Counted from the first letter of the stretch, positions 1 to 10,677 are shown. The stretch: 64,000 nucleotides of DNA from Photobacterium ganghwense (GCF_003025595.1 NZ_PYMI01000003.1:1-64000), one strand, 5' to 3'. Notes: generated by a model from the letters alone, not told the origin. Numbers and translations: made by a program.

Positions 1-69
<69 letters not shown>

Positions 70-148
70 ACGGGGTGTTGCAAATTGTGTTATTGCTCAA
101 GTTTGTCGGAGCAATGTTGAGAACCGCATTTGCCATTCTCAGTAATGA

Positions 149-233
<85 letters not shown>

Positions 234-315
234 ACGGAGTTTGGCAAACAAGTCATTTGCTTGTTTGTCGGAAAGACGTACCTTACACCAGATAAGGAAC
301 AGCTTTCAAGAAAAA

Positions 316-400
<85 letters not shown>

Positions 401-415
401 ACAAGTGCGGGGCGA

Positions 416-443
416 ATAGTAGCAGACAACTTGGCGCTGTAAA
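416..443 (-). promoter_or_regulatory. Promoter of the tRNA-Tyr cluster
   Basis: Reading the minus strand, TTTACA (438-443) and TACTAT (416-421) are separated by 16 bp. The -10 is preceded by TGC, giving an extended -10. A GC-rich discriminator (GCCCCGC) follows, as in growth-rate-controlled stable RNA promoters. Assigned by eye. Confidence 0.6.
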
Positions 444-635
444 CCTTTTTCCTCATAAATTCCGATTGCTTGCTGCTATTTTCATCATATTGCCGTCGGA
501 CATGGCAACCCGTGATGGAAAAACCCGGCTTTACCGGCAGACGTAAACGGAATATTGCTTATCTTTACACTTCTTTACCCCCTTACGGGGCGGCATCGGA
601 TATCATTTCCTCAGTTTAAATAGATGGATATTAGA

Positions 636-1721
636 ATGAAAAAAGTCCTTGTTGCAGTTCTGGTGACGACTGCATTACTGGGCGGAGGATATGGCTACTT
701 TTATCAGCCATCTCAGGCTGCTGAGCAACCAGCCGCTGCTCGGGGCGGGCGTCAGATCCCGGTCACGACCGGCGTGGTGACCTCTCACCCTGTTACACAA
801 TCCCTTTCCCTTATCGGTAAGCTAGAAGCTCAGCGTTCGGTCGAGGTGGCGACTCAGGTCGCGGCAAAAGTCGACCGCATTGTGGTCGGAGTCAACAGCC
901 AGGTAAAAAAAGGCGAGTTGCTAGTGCAGTTGGATGATGCCAAAGCCAAGGCGGCTTACGCTGAAGCGGTGGCGTACCTGAATAATGAAAAACGAAAATA
1001 CAACGAGTTTCAGCGACTGGTTAAACGTGGCGCCATTACACAGACCGAACTGGATGCCCAATTGGCAAGTGTGAGTATTGCCGATGCGCGTCTTAAGGCA
1101 GCGAAGGCTGATCTGGATGATCATGCCATTCGGGCGCCGTTTGACGGCACGGTGGGGCTGATTGATTTCAGTGTTGGCCACATGCTGACCGTGGGCAGTG
1201 AGCTTTTCTCGCTGGACGATTTATCCTCGATGCGGCTGGATATCCAGGTGCCGGAGCAATATCTCTCCTTTTTACGGGAAGGGATGACTGTGAGGGCAAC
1301 CAGCAAAGCGTGGCCGGGACAGTCATTTAGCGGCACCGTTCAGGCCATTGATTCCCGCGTGCAGGCGGATTCGCTGAATATCCGGGTTCGGGTGGGTTTT
1401 GAAAATGCATCGCACTTGTTAAAACCCGGCATGTTGATGGCGGCGGAAATTGGCTTCCTGCCACAGGAGTCGCCGGTGATTCCGGTACAGGCCCTGGAAT
1501 ATTCTGGTACCAAGCGTTTTGTCTACCGGGTGGATGAGGCCGGTCAGGCGCACCGCACGGAAGTGACGCTGGGAGCACGGGTGAACAATGAAGTCGTGAT
1601 TGAATCTGGCCTGCAAATCGGCGATCGCATTGTGGTACAGGGGCTGGTTAACATGCGCGACGGTATCAAGGTTAATGACCTGACGGCTGCCAGCGGTGAG
1701 AGGAAAGGAGACGATGCCTGA
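636..1721 (+). CDS. RND efflux periplasmic adaptor (membrane fusion protein)
   Basis: This protein would bridge the inner-membrane RND pump encoded next to an outer-membrane channel. An N-terminal hydrophobic anchor or signal (MKKVLVAVLVTTALLGG) is followed by the HlyD-type layout. There is a lipoyl half-motif around residues 55-100 (VEVATQVAAKVDRIVVGVNS), a helical hairpin, a second lipoyl half (DDHAIRAPFDGTVGLIDF), then beta-barrel and membrane-proximal domains. The length of about 361 residues is normal for the family. I prefer the start at 636 over 624 because the hydrophobic segment begins directly there; neither has a strong ribosome site. Its stop overlaps the next start by one base (TGATG), so the two genes form a translationally coupled operon. 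No outer-membrane factor gene is present. The substrate cannot be predicted. Confidence 0.88.
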   Translation: MKKVLVAVLVTTALLGGGYGYFYQPSQAAEQPAAARGGRQIPVTTGVVTSHPVTQSLSLIGKLEAQRSVEVATQVAAKVDRIVVGVNSQVKKGELLVQLDDAKAKAAYAEAVAYLNNEKRKYNEFQRLVKRGAITQTELDAQLASVSIADARLKAAKADLDDHAIRAPFDGTVGLIDFSVGHMLTVGSELFSLDDLSSMRLDIQVPEQYLSFLREGMTVRATSKAWPGQSFSGTVQAIDSRVQADSLNIRVRVGFENASHLLKPGMLMAAEIGFLPQESPVIPVQALEYSGTKRFVYRVDEAGQAHRTEVTLGARVNNEVVIESGLQIGDRIVVQGLVNMRDGIKVNDLTAASGERKGDDA

Positions 1722-4700
1722 TGTGGTTATCTGATGTTTCCGTCAAACGCCCTGTCGTTGCCATCGTGCTCAGCCTGTTGCTGTGTGTTTTCGGCTATGT
1801 ATCGTTTACCAAGCTGTCGGTTCGCGAAATGCCGGATGTGGAAAATCCGGTAGTCACAGTATCGACCCGCTACGACGGGGCCTCCGCTTCGATCATGGAA
1901 AGCCGGATCACTTCGGTGCTTGAGGATCAGCTGTCCGGGATCAGTGGTATCGACAGTATTACCTCCACCACGCGTAATGGCTCATCACGGATCACCGTGG
2001 AATTTCAGCTGGGCTGGAACCTCACTGAAGGGGTCAGTGATGTCCGTGACGCTGTGGCCCGTGCCCAGCGCCGTCTACCGGATGAAGCGGATGATCCTGT
2101 GGTTTCCAAAGATAACGGCAGCGGTGAACCGGCCGTATACGTTAACCTGACCTCCAGTAATATGGACCGCACTCAGCTGACCGATTACGCCGAGCGGGTA
2201 CTGATGGATCGTTTCAGCTTGATTAACGGGGTCAGTTCGGTGGATCTGAGCGGTGCGCTGTATCGGGTGATGTACGTCAAACTCAAGCCGGATCAAATGG
2301 CCGGCCGTGGCGTGATCACCAAAGATATCGTCAACGCCTTGAAAGATGAGAACGTTGAACTGCCTGGGGGGCAGGTGCGTAATGACACTACCACCATGTC
2401 AGTTCGAACGGCACGCCTCTACCGCACGGCTGCTGACTTCGAGTATCTGGTGGTGCGTACGGCGTCTGATGGTTCTCCGATTTACCTGAAAGATGTCGCC
2501 GACGTCGCGGTCGGTGCTCAGAATGAAGATGCCACGTTTAAAAATAACGGGGTCGCGAACCTCAGCCTGGGCATTGTCGCCATGACCGACGCGAATCCGT
2601 TGGATGTCGCCAAGGCAGTACATGATGAAGTGGAACGCATGCAGCGCTTTGTACCGGAAGGAACATCGCTGTACGTTGATTATGACTCGACCGTGTTTAT
2701 CGATCGCTCGATTCAGGAAGTCTACAGCACCTTGATGCTGACGGCATTTCTGGTCGTGATGGTGCTGTACATTTTTATCGGTCAGGCGCGCGCTACGCTG
2801 ATTCCGGCGGTGACCGTACCGGTTTCGTTGATCTCAGCCTTTATGGTGGCTTATTTCCTGGGTTTCTCCATCAACCTGCTGACCCTGATGGCGCTGATTC
2901 TGGCGATCGGTCTGGTTGTCGATGATGCCATCGTGGTGGTGGAAAACATTTATCACCATATTGAGCGGGGAGAGCCGCCGCTGCTGGCCGCGTATAAAGG
3001 CACCCGGGAAGTCGGTTTTGCGGTGGTTGCCACAACGGTGGTGCTGGTGATGGTGTTCCTGCCGATCTCGTTTATGGACGGGATGGTCGGGCCGCTGTTT
3101 ACGGAATTTTCCGTATTGTTGGCCGTGGCGGTGATTTTCTCGTCGTTGGTTGCCCTGACCCTGAGTCCGGTGCTGGGCAGTAAGTTACTGAAAGCGAATG
3201 TCAAACATGGCAAATTTAACCAGGCGGTTGATCGCATGTTTGCCCGGCTGGAAGCGGGATACCGTAAAGTGGTCGCGGCATCAGTGCGCCACCGTATGGT
3301 GGCACCGGGTCTGGTTGTTTTGTTTGTGGTACTGAGTGGCTGGCTGATGACAGTTGTCCCGTCACAACTGACTCCGCAGGAAGACCGCGGGGTGATTTTC
3401 GCTTTTGTGAAAGGCGCGGAAGGCACCAGCTATAACCGCATGGTTGGCAATATAGAAGAGGTTGAGAGCCGCTTGCTGCCGATGGTCGGACAGGGTGTCA
3501 TTAAATCGCTGTCTATCCAGACCCCAGCCTTTGGTGGTCGCGCAGGTGATCAGACCGGCTTTGTGATCATGGCACTGGAAAACTGGGAAGATCGTCAGAT
3601 GACGGCTACTGAAGCACTGGACATGGTCCGCGGTGCGCTCAAAGGTATTCCGGATATCCGGGTATGGCCGTTTATGCCGGGATTCCGGGGAGGCTCGTCC
3701 GAACCGGTGCAGTTTGTGCTTAACGGTGCTGATTATGAAGAACTGTTCCAGTGGGCCAGCAAACTTCAGCTACTGGCAGAAAGCAGCCCGATGATGGAAG
3801 GGGTCGATCTGGATTACGCCGAAACGACGCCAGAACTGGTGGTGAATGTGAACCGCCAGCGTGCCGCAGAACTGGGTATTCCGGTCAATGATATTGCCGA
3901 GACGCTGGAAATCATGCTGGGAGGCCGGACTGAGACCACGTTTGTGGAACGCGGGGAAGAGTACGACGTATACCTGCGTGGTGATGAGAACAGCTTTAAT
4001 AACGCATCGGATCTGAGCCAGATCTATCTGCGGGCGCGAAACGGCCAGCTGATTACACTGGAATCGGTAGCGGATGTACAGGAAGTGGCTTCGGCGCAGC
4101 GCCTGAGTCATAACCAGAAGCAAAAATCGATCACTCTGAAGGCAAACCTGGTGCCGGGCTATACCCTGGGGCAGGCACTGAATTATCTGGATGAGCAGGC
4201 GCTGGAGATATTACCGAGCGACATTGTGATCGATTATGCCGGTGAGTCGAAGGACTTCCGTGAAAACCAGAGCAGTATTCTGGTGGTCTTCGGGCTGGCG
4301 CTGTTGGTGGCTTATCTGGTGCTGGCGGCGCAGTTTGAAAGTTTTATCAACCCGATGGTGGTGATGCTGACCGTTCCTATGGGGATTTTCGGCGGGCTGA
4401 CCGGCTTGGTACTGATGGAGCAAAGCCTGAACATTTACAGTCAGATTGGCATGATCATGCTGATTGGCATGGTGACCAAGAACGGGATTCTGATTGTGGA
4501 GTTTGCCAATCAGCTGCGTGATAAGGGTGTCGAGTTTGAACAGGCAATCATTGACGCTTCAGAGCGCCGTCTGCGCCCGATTCTGATGACGGCCTTTACG
4601 ACGTTGTTTGGTTCGATTCCGCTCATCATGTCGACTGGCGCCGGTTCGGAAAGCCGGGTTGCGGTGGGGACTGTGGTGTTCTTCGGTATGGCCTTTGCGA

Positions 4701-4861
4701 CTTTCGTGACTTTGCTGGTGATACCGGCAATGTACCGCCTGATGTCAGGCCGAACCCAGTCGCCGGGATACGTTGCCGCGCAACTGGAAAAGGCTTTGAA
4801 GCAGAAGGATCAAGCCGGAATGGGTAAAGAAGGGTTGGATGAGACTCCTGTGATGAAATGA
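1721..4861 (+). CDS. RND family efflux pump (HAE1 type inner-membrane permease)
   Basis: Proton-driven inner-membrane pump of 1046 residues, the usual RND size. It starts with the family pattern of a cytoplasmic N-terminus and TM1 (VKRPVVAIVLSLLLCVFGYV). It has two large periplasmic loops and the TM4 proton-relay segment with paired aspartates (LAIGLVVDDAIVVVENIYHH). The matching TM10 segment carries the lysine (MLIGMVTKNGILIVEFANQL). It resembles multidrug HAE1 pumps rather than metal pumps. It is coupled by one-base overlap to the adaptor upstream, and a strong terminator follows at 4925. Which Vibrio Vex/Vme paralogue it corresponds to cannot be decided by eye. Confidence 0.92.
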   Translation: MWLSDVSVKRPVVAIVLSLLLCVFGYVSFTKLSVREMPDVENPVVTVSTRYDGASASIMESRITSVLEDQLSGISGIDSITSTTRNGSSRITVEFQLGWNLTEGVSDVRDAVARAQRRLPDEADDPVVSKDNGSGEPAVYVNLTSSNMDRTQLTDYAERVLMDRFSLINGVSSVDLSGALYRVMYVKLKPDQMAGRGVITKDIVNALKDENVELPGGQVRNDTTTMSVRTARLYRTAADFEYLVVRTASDGSPIYLKDVADVAVGAQNEDATFKNNGVANLSLGIVAMTDANPLDVAKAVHDEVERMQRFVPEGTSLYVDYDSTVFIDRSIQEVYSTLMLTAFLVVMVLYIFIGQARATLIPAVTVPVSLISAFMVAYFLGFSINLLTLMALILAIGLVVDDAIVVVENIYHHIERGEPPLLAAYKGTREVGFAVVATTVVLVMVFLPISFMDGMVGPLFTEFSVLLAVAVIFSSLVALTLSPVLGSKLLKANVKHGKFNQAVDRMFARLEAGYRKVVAASVRHRMVAPGLVVLFVVLSGWLMTVVPSQLTPQEDRGVIFAFVKGAEGTSYNRMVGNIEEVESRLLPMVGQGVIKSLSIQTPAFGGRAGDQTGFVIMALENWEDRQMTATEALDMVRGALKGIPDIRVWPFMPGFRGGSSEPVQFVLNGADYEELFQWASKLQLLAESSPMMEGVDLDYAETTPELVVNVNRQRAAELGIPVNDIAETLEIMLGGRTETTFVERGEEYDVYLRGDENSFNNASDLSQIYLRARNGQLITLESVADVQEVASAQRLSHNQKQKSITLKANLVPGYTLGQALNYLDEQALEILPSDIVIDYAGESKDFRENQSSILVVFGLALLVAYLVLAAQFESFINPMVVMLTVPMGIFGGLTGLVLMEQSLNIYSQIGMIMLIGMVTKNGILIVEFANQLRDKGVEFEQAIIDASERRLRPILMTAFTTLFGSIPLIMSTGAGSESRVAVGTVVFFGMAFATFVTLLVIPAMYRLMSGRTQSPGYVAAQLEKALKQKDQAGMGKEGLDETPVMK

Positions 4862-4924
4862 TCAGGGGAATCAAGCCTAAGCGCTCGTTGTACCTTGTGC
4901 TGTAAGCCAGGTCGCTAAGAGATG

Positions 4925-4953
4925 AAAAAAGCCGTCCAAGTGACGGCTTTTTG
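4925..4953 (+). terminator. Rho-independent terminator after the RND operon
   Basis: GCCGTC and GACGGC form a stem around a short loop, flanked by A and T runs on either side, so it could act in both directions. Confidence 0.85.
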
Positions 4954-5322
4954 ACGAATTAAGAGTGCGTATTTAACCTAAGGCTAAAACAGCAAAGAGA
5001 TATAATTGGGGATAAATGATTAACTATTCCCTGAAAATGACCTGGTATTGGTTATATATATTGTTAACTCTGTCACTATTTATCCTTGATACGAATTTCA
5101 CTATTAATAACTTTATTAAACCATTTATTAGTGATGCGTAAGATAGGCGGAAAAAGAATAAAATTAAAAACTACGTTCACTTAATAAATAAAGATTGCCT
5201 GTCAATTTTTATTTCATTTATATCACCTTTGGTAGCTGTTTTTTACATCTAAATTAGCGTAATGTGGTCGATTTTCAATCTAATTGATAAATTGATTATT
5301 GAACCAATATCTCCTGATTACT
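4954..5322. other. AT-rich intergenic region
   Basis: About 370 bp of AT-rich sequence between the RND terminator and the next gene. No coding frame, RNA gene or clear repeat was recognised. It probably holds the promoter of the gene at 5323. Confidence 0.5.
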
Positions 5323-6147
5323 ATGATCAAAAATTCAAATGTCATTGGTAATGTCGACAGATATTATTATTTCGCAAGGATAGAACCTTTCATTATGCAA
5401 AGTGAAGAACTGGCCACTGATTCAAATAATCCAACTGTATGGATAAAAATGCAGAGTATTGCCGTTACCGTCGTCGCCATTATGTTGTCACTCGGACAAT
5501 GGAACGATACCAAAGATGCTATCGAAACGGTGTATGAGTCGGTTGTGACAAACTTTACTCATCAGGTTGAGTATGAGCAGTTATCACAACTCAAGGTTGG
5601 GCAGACTTATGAGTATGTTCAGTCATTTATGGGTGTACCGGTTGCATCCAAACCTTCTCGTCTCCAGCCCGGGATTCACTATTACTACTATGGCACTGAT
5701 AAATACCTGTTAAGTGTCATTGTTGAAGGAGAGCGCGTATCGGGATACAGCATTACGGCTTTAACCGACGACTTTGCTATGGCGATCCCTTATACCGATA
5801 TGGTACTAACTGAGTCACCTCTTTCCGAGTACTCACCAGAATACGAGAACTATCTGACGGACTTCGGCAACATTAATTATTATGCGGAAGTGAATACCTT
5901 AGGCCGCAGTGCGCTTTTTTATAACCTCTTACTGGCGACGGTTGACTATGGAGAGATGTTGCCTGGGGTTAAAGAGAAGATTCAGTCATTGAATTATCAA
6001 CTGAATTTAGGAGAGGATGTTATGGAGAATGACATGGAAATCATTCGTCAGAGTCAGCCCAATATGTTTGCGCTGTCCGAAACATCACCTGAAATAATGA
6101 TTGAATCAATGTTGACACGTTATGAGTTTGTCGCATTTTTTAAGTGA
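5323..6147 (+). CDS. Hypothetical membrane-anchored protein, possibly ETEC_3214-domain type
   Basis: A protein of about 270 residues with one hydrophobic segment near the N-terminus (VTVVAIMLSLGQ) followed by a soluble region. That region holds motifs such as VGQTYEYVQSFMGVP and HYYYYGTDKYLLSVIVEGE. The layout recalls the poorly characterised ETEC_3214 domain family, but this is from memory and weak. The start is uncertain: an ATG at 5323, another at 5395 and a TTG at 5299 are all in frame. It stands alone, 80 bp upstream of the transglycosylase gene on the same strand. No function is proposed. Confidence 0.55.
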   Translation: MIKNSNVIGNVDRYYYFARIEPFIMQSEELATDSNNPTVWIKMQSIAVTVVAIMLSLGQWNDTKDAIETVYESVVTNFTHQVEYEQLSQLKVGQTYEYVQSFMGVPVASKPSRLQPGIHYYYYGTDKYLLSVIVEGERVSGYSITALTDDFAMAIPYTDMVLTESPLSEYSPEYENYLTDFGNINYYAEVNTLGRSALFYNLLLATVDYGEMLPGVKEKIQSLNYQLNLGEDVMENDMEIIRQSQPNMFALSETSPEIMIESMLTRYEFVAFFK

Positions 6148-6230
6148 ATACTCCAATTATTGGCATAAAAATAAATAACAAAAAATGGGGCTCGAACTGT
6201 TAGCCCTTTTATTAAATAAAGGAAAGGTCG

Positions 6231-7589
6231 ATGAAGCTATCACGTTTAGCTTGCTGCTGCGCATTCGTGCTGACAGGTACGGTATGGGCAGGAACCGTAC
6301 AAGCCGATAATCCCTTTGATGAACTGGACTCCGAGGTGACCGCAGTCTATTCATCGGCACAAACTGAGCAAGAGGAATATCTGCAGTTTGTATTGGCTTA
6401 TATGAATGAGTACGAAAACTGGCGTAGTCAGTATCTTCGGGAATATGATGCATACCGCGCGCAGATTATTGAAAAATGGGGAGATGGTCTGGTTTCCGAA
6501 CCTTTGGTGACAGTGGATTACAGTCGTGATCAAAAGACGCGAACGGTTGTGGATCTGGAACGCAACGAAGCAATTGTTGCGGTCTTGGTTGAACCTAATA
6601 TGTTGCCTGAGGAGGCTGAGAAAGCGGTCAAACAAGCGGCTAAAACAGTTATGGGGGAATCGGGCTCAACGCTGGCATCTGTTGTGGAAAGCCCTAAAGT
6701 GCTGGAGTCCGGCTCTGTTGTGATGGTCGAGGTGAATTACTCCAACGTGACAGAAACAGCGGCAAAAAAAGTGATTCAGGCGCAAACTCGAACCCAGTTG
6801 CAGGAAATTGAAAAAGAATCTGAAGCGTTAGTGGCCCAGCTTGGGGCGACGGTATCCACGGATCTCATTGATACGCCTGTGGTTGCTTCGGCGATTGAGA
6901 AGAAAAAAGTACAGCTTCTGCAGCAGGAACAGCTGCGAATTAAAAAGCTGGAAAAAACGTATCAGATAGTACGCCAGCAAGCGGCGAAACAGCCACCGAA
7001 AACAGTGATGGAATACCGCATCAAGCTGCCTGCTAACGGTATAGGGAAGCGAGCGGCTAAATATGTGGGGTTTGCTGAGCAAGAAAGCCAGCGATTTGAT
7101 ATTCCGGCGGCGTTGGTGATGGCGATCATGCATTCGGAATCCAGCTTCAACCCGAAAGCGAAATCGCCGATTCCGGCGTATGGACTGATGCAAATTGTAC
7201 CGACGACAGCCGGGCGGGATGTTAACGTGCGTATTCGCCGCAAAGATGAACCGATGAGTCCGGCCGAGTTGTATGTAGCGGATGTCAATGTTGAGACCGG
7301 TACCGCCTATCTGAACATTCTGGATAAAAGCTACCTGAAGGCGATCACCAATGATGAAAGCCGTCTGTACTGTACGATTGCGGCCTATAACACGGGTGCC
7401 GGTAACGTGGCCAAAGCGTTTAACCCGGACGGTTCGCGAAAAATTTACAAGGCGGCGAAAATCATCAACAGCATGACGCCACAGCAAGTGTATGACAAGC
7501 TGATGGCGGATCTGCCATACGATGAAACCAAGCATTACCTGAAGAAAGTCAGCACCCGTATCCGGTTATATGAAAAGCACAGCGCGTAA
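6231..7589 (+). CDS. MltC-like lytic murein transglycosylase
   Basis: Exported 452-residue enzyme expected to cleave the MurNAc-GlcNAc bond of peptidoglycan, forming the 1,6-anhydro product. A signal peptide (ending near VQADNP) is followed by a charged, coiled-coil-like region resembling the MltC N-terminal domain (DUF3393). From about residue 280 there is an SLT domain with the catalytic glutamate in IMHSESSFNPKAKS, the motif AYGLMQIVPTTAGRDV and the late AAYNTGAGNVAKAF. Unlike E. coli MltC no clear lipobox is seen, and the cysteines near the N-terminus lie within the hydrophobic core, so it may be periplasmic rather than lipid-anchored. A good ribosome site (AGGAAAGG) precedes the start. 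Confidence 0.85.
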   Translation: MKLSRLACCCAFVLTGTVWAGTVQADNPFDELDSEVTAVYSSAQTEQEEYLQFVLAYMNEYENWRSQYLREYDAYRAQIIEKWGDGLVSEPLVTVDYSRDQKTRTVVDLERNEAIVAVLVEPNMLPEEAEKAVKQAAKTVMGESGSTLASVVESPKVLESGSVVMVEVNYSNVTETAAKKVIQAQTRTQLQEIEKESEALVAQLGATVSTDLIDTPVVASAIEKKKVQLLQQEQLRIKKLEKTYQIVRQQAAKQPPKTVMEYRIKLPANGIGKRAAKYVGFAEQESQRFDIPAALVMAIMHSESSFNPKAKSPIPAYGLMQIVPTTAGRDVNVRIRRKDEPMSPAELYVADVNVETGTAYLNILDKSYLKAITNDESRLYCTIAAYNTGAGNVAKAFNPDGSRKIYKAAKIINSMTPQQVYDKLMADLPYDETKHYLKKVSTRIRLYEKHSA

Positions 7590-7674
7590 AAACACAAGAG
7601 AAGACATTTGAGCGTCATGTGCTGAACGGCAGGCTTGTTATTCGCTGACTTGCCCGGTCTTTCTCTTAGTACAG

Positions 7675-7730
7675 AAGCCTTTATCTGCCAGCGCTAAACA
7701 ATCTCAGGTGGCAAGGTAAGGGCTTTTTCT
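7675..7730 (+). terminator. Probable terminator after the transglycosylase
   Basis: An imperfect long stem joins AAGCCTTTATCTGCCA with TGGCAAGGTAAGGGCTT, followed by a T run. It lies about 90 bp after the stop codon. Confidence 0.45.
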
Positions 7731-7840
7731 GTTTAAGGGAGTTTTTCATTTCCCGCGCAGTTGGGTATTGGTAGAATGCATCGCCTAATATTCTAGTTAT
7801 TAACCTAAGCGTTGCGAAACGCAGAGTGTAGAAGAACATC

Positions 7841-9088
7841 ATGTCTCAGAATCATCCTCGTCCTGACGCCGTTCAGGGCGCGCAGGAAAACGCCGTGCGT
7901 TTGAATAAATACATTAGTGATACCGGTTACTGCTCTCGTCGTGAGGCAGATAAACTGATTGAACAGGGACGCGTGACGATCAACGGCAAATTGCCGGAAA
8001 TGGGGATGAAAGTGCATCCTGAGGATGACGTCCTAGTTGATGACAAACCCCTGCGTGCGAAAGAAAAACCTATTTATATTGCGCTGAACAAACCGGCGGG
8101 GATCACCTGTACGACTGAGCGCCATGTACCGGATAACATCGTAGATTACATTGGTCACCGTAAGCGTATTTTCCCGATTGGTCGCCTGGATAAGCCTTCT
8201 GATGGCCTGATTTTCCTGACTAACGACGGTGATATCGTTAACAAGATTCTGCGTGCCGGTAATGCCCACGAGAAAGAGTATGTCGTGCGGGTCGACAGAC
8301 CTGTGACGCAGGCATTTATCGACAAAATGGCATCAGGGGTTGAGATCCTGGATACCGTGACGCTGCCTTGTCAGGTAACAAAAGAAACGAATTACTCGTT
8401 CCGTATTACCCTGACCCAGGGCTTAAACCGTCAGATTCGCCGGATGTGTGAAGCGCTGGGCTACGATGTACTCAAACTGCGCCGTGTTCGTATTATGAAC
8501 ATTACTATCGATGGTTTACCTAATGGCAAATGGCGTTACCTGACGGATGCTGAGATCGCGGAAATTCATTCCATGATTTCTGACTCGAGCAAAACTGAAG
8601 AAGCTTCCCGTGTGGAAGTTCAGGGTAAATCGATCGCGAAAGCGACCGATGCCAAGCTTTATGACAGCCGCCAGCAGGCACGTCGCGAAGCGGAGCAGCA
8701 GGGCGATAAGGTGCGGTACAAAACCTACGCGGGTAAAGGGGAAGCTAACCGTCAGCCGCGCAGTGGCCGAAGTGATGAACAGCGTCGTGACGACACGCGT
8801 CGTGATGATCAGCGCCGCAGCCGTCCGGGACGTGGCCCACAACCTAGCCATTTCCGTAACCATTGTGACGACGAATCTCCGCGTGGTGCTTCTCGTGATG
8901 AGTCGCGCAATGAGCAACGTAAAGGCCCTCGCGCGGGTCAGCGTAATGACCAACGCAATGATCAACGTAATGACCGTCGCCGAAATGATCAGCGAAATGA
9001 GCAGCGCCCGGGTCAGGGACGTCAGAATCACGAGCAGTCAGGCGGCTCGAGCCGAATTCAGCAGTGGAAATCCAAGAAAGAACACTGA
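7841..9088 (+). CDS. rluF: 23S rRNA pseudouridine synthase RluF
   Basis: Modifies uridine in 23S rRNA (position 2604 in E. coli). An S4 RNA-binding domain is at residues 20-75 (VRLNKYISDTGYCSRREAD). The pseudouridine synthase domain follows, with the catalytic aspartate in IGRLDKPSDGLIFLTNDGD and the conserved GLNRQIRRMCEALGYDV. The sequence follows E. coli RluF closely up to about residue 250. After that comes a long basic low-complexity tail (roughly residues 280-415) with repeats of NDQR, RNDQ and RRDD type, longer than the tail of the E. coli protein. Such tails usually bind RNA non-specifically. A strong terminator follows. Confidence 0.92.
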   Translation: MSQNHPRPDAVQGAQENAVRLNKYISDTGYCSRREADKLIEQGRVTINGKLPEMGMKVHPEDDVLVDDKPLRAKEKPIYIALNKPAGITCTTERHVPDNIVDYIGHRKRIFPIGRLDKPSDGLIFLTNDGDIVNKILRAGNAHEKEYVVRVDRPVTQAFIDKMASGVEILDTVTLPCQVTKETNYSFRITLTQGLNRQIRRMCEALGYDVLKLRRVRIMNITIDGLPNGKWRYLTDAEIAEIHSMISDSSKTEEASRVEVQGKSIAKATDAKLYDSRQQARREAEQQGDKVRYKTYAGKGEANRQPRSGRSDEQRRDDTRRDDQRRSRPGRGPQPSHFRNHCDDESPRGASRDESRNEQRKGPRAGQRNDQRNDQRNDRRRNDQRNEQRPGQGRQNHEQSGGSSRIQQWKSKKEH

Positions 9089-9123
9089 TTTTCAGGCGAA
9101 AATGTATCGCAGACTGACACGAT

Positions 9124-9152
9124 AACGGGAGCAAAAGCTCCCGTTTTTTTAT
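9124..9152 (+). terminator. Terminator after rluF
   Basis: ACGGGAGC-AAAA-GCTCCCGT hairpin followed by seven Ts. Confidence 0.92.
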
Positions 9153-9440
9153 CCGCTTTTAGTCAGTATCGCCTCTTCACAAAAGGAAAGTCAGAAGAAG
9201 CCGCGGAACAGGTTGGTAAGCCTGAGTAGGAAAGTGGTGATTGCGGCTACCGGGGGAATGGCAGAGGGCTGGTCGCTTTATGTCGGCCCGGTTACATTCC
9301 TGCTTGCATTCCCGGCAATGAATTTGCACTATGTACTCATTAATGAAAACAGTATAGCAGCGCCACGGCGCGTGACAGCGCGTGGATGTGGCACACCCGG
9401 TGAACCGGGGAAACAGCGTTAACAAGACACAGAGGAAGTA
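9153..9440. other. Intergenic region upstream of aroC
   Basis: Under 300 bp with no convincing gene. Overlapping short frames on both strands lack family resemblance. Presumably holds the aroC promoter. Confidence 0.4.
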
Positions 9441-10526
9441 ATGGCAGGCAATACGATTGGACAACAATTCCGTGTCACCACATTTGGTGAGAGTCATGGT
9501 TTGGCGCTGGGATGTATTATTGATGGTTGCCCTCCGGGTCTGGAACTGACCGAAGCGGACATGCAACATGATCTGGACCGTCGTCGTCCTGGGACATCAA
9601 AATACACGACACAACGTCGTGAACCGGATGAAGTGAAAATCTTATCCGGCGTCTTTGAAGGCCGTACTACCGGTACTTCTATCGGACTGCTGATCGAAAA
9701 TACCGATCAACGCTCGAAAGACTATTCCAACATCAAGGACTTGTTCCGTCCGGGCCATGCCGATTACACCTATCATCAGAAATATGGTATCCGTGACTAC
9801 CGTGGTGGTGGTCGTTCGTCTGCCCGTGAGACGGCGATGCGTGTTGCTGCCGGGGCAGTTGCTAAAAAGTACCTGAAACAGGTGCATGGTGTAGAGATTT
9901 GCGGTTACCTGTCGCAGATGGGTGATGTGAAAATCGACAAAGTTGATTGGGAGCAGATTGCCCAAAACGCCTTTTTCTGTCCCGATGCCGACAAGGTGGA
10001 AGCGTTGGACGAGCTGATCCGCAAGCTGAAAAAAGACGGTGATTCTATCGGTGCCAAAGTGACGGTTGTAGCACGTAATGTGCCGGTGGGGTTGGGTGAG
10101 CCGGTGTTTGATCGTCTGGATGCTGACATTGCCCATGGCCTGATGAGTATCAACGCCGTGAAAGGGGTGGAGATTGGCGATGGCTTTGGTGTGGTTGAAC
10201 AGCGTGGCAGTGAACACCGCGATGCTATGACGCCGGAAGGTTTCCGCTCCAATCATGCTGGTGGCATTCTGGGAGGGATCTCTTCCGGGCAGGATATTAT
10301 TGCGCACCTGGCGCTGAAACCGACTTCCAGCATCACGGTGCCGGGTGAAACGATCACTACGCAGGGAGATTCAGCTGAGGTGATTACCAAAGGCCGTCAT
10401 GACCCATGTGTCGGGATTCGTGCGGTGCCGATTGCTGAAGCCATGCTGGCGATTACCCTGATGGATCACCTGCTGCGCCATCGTGGTCAGAACGCAGACG
10501 TTTTGACAGAGACACCAAAAATTTAA
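9441..10526 (+). CDS. aroC: Chorismate synthase
   Basis: Catalyses the last step of the shikimate pathway, EPSP to chorismate, needing reduced FMN. The 361-residue length is standard. Signatures visible are [14 protein letters not shown] at the N-terminus, [13 protein letters not shown], the flavin-site stretch [20 protein letters not shown] and [17 protein letters not shown]. Near the C-terminus are GGISSGQDI and [18 protein letters not shown]. In E. coli aroC directly follows prmB; here prmB lies 17 kb away (26104), so the pair has been separated. A ribosome site (GAGGAAG) precedes the ATG and a terminator follows. Confidence 0.98.
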   Translation: MAGNTIGQQFRVTTFGESHGLALGCIIDGCPPGLELTEADMQHDLDRRRPGTSKYTTQRREPDEVKILSGVFEGRTTGTSIGLLIENTDQRSKDYSNIKDLFRPGHADYTYHQKYGIRDYRGGGRSSARETAMRVAAGAVAKKYLKQVHGVEICGYLSQMGDVKIDKVDWEQIAQNAFFCPDADKVEALDELIRKLKKDGDSIGAKVTVVARNVPVGLGEPVFDRLDADIAHGLMSINAVKGVEIGDGFGVVEQRGSEHRDAMTPEGFRSNHAGGILGGISSGQDIIAHLALKPTSSITVPGETITTQGDSAEVITKGRHDPCVGIRAVPIAEAMLAITLMDHLLRHRGQNADVLTETPKI

Positions 10527-10577
10527 TCTCTTCGTCGCTCCTAAGCCGCTGAGACGTGCTTGTTGAAAACAATAAAA

Positions 10578-10604
10578 AACGCCGGTATTTACCGGCGTTT
10601 TTGT
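10578..10604 (+). terminator. Terminator after aroC
   Basis: AACGCCGGT-ATTT-ACCGGCGTT hairpin followed by Ts. Confidence 0.92.
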
Positions 10605-10677
10605 TTGGGTGATTTTGTTTCGATATGTCTTCAGTGAGAGGGCGGAAGAGAGCCCTCTTTACTGCTTTTTGTCAGAG

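Noticed and set aside
8516..9031. Long reverse and shifted frames inside the 3' part of rluF.
   Set aside because: They are shadows of the low-complexity Arg/Asp/Gln codons of the RluF tail.
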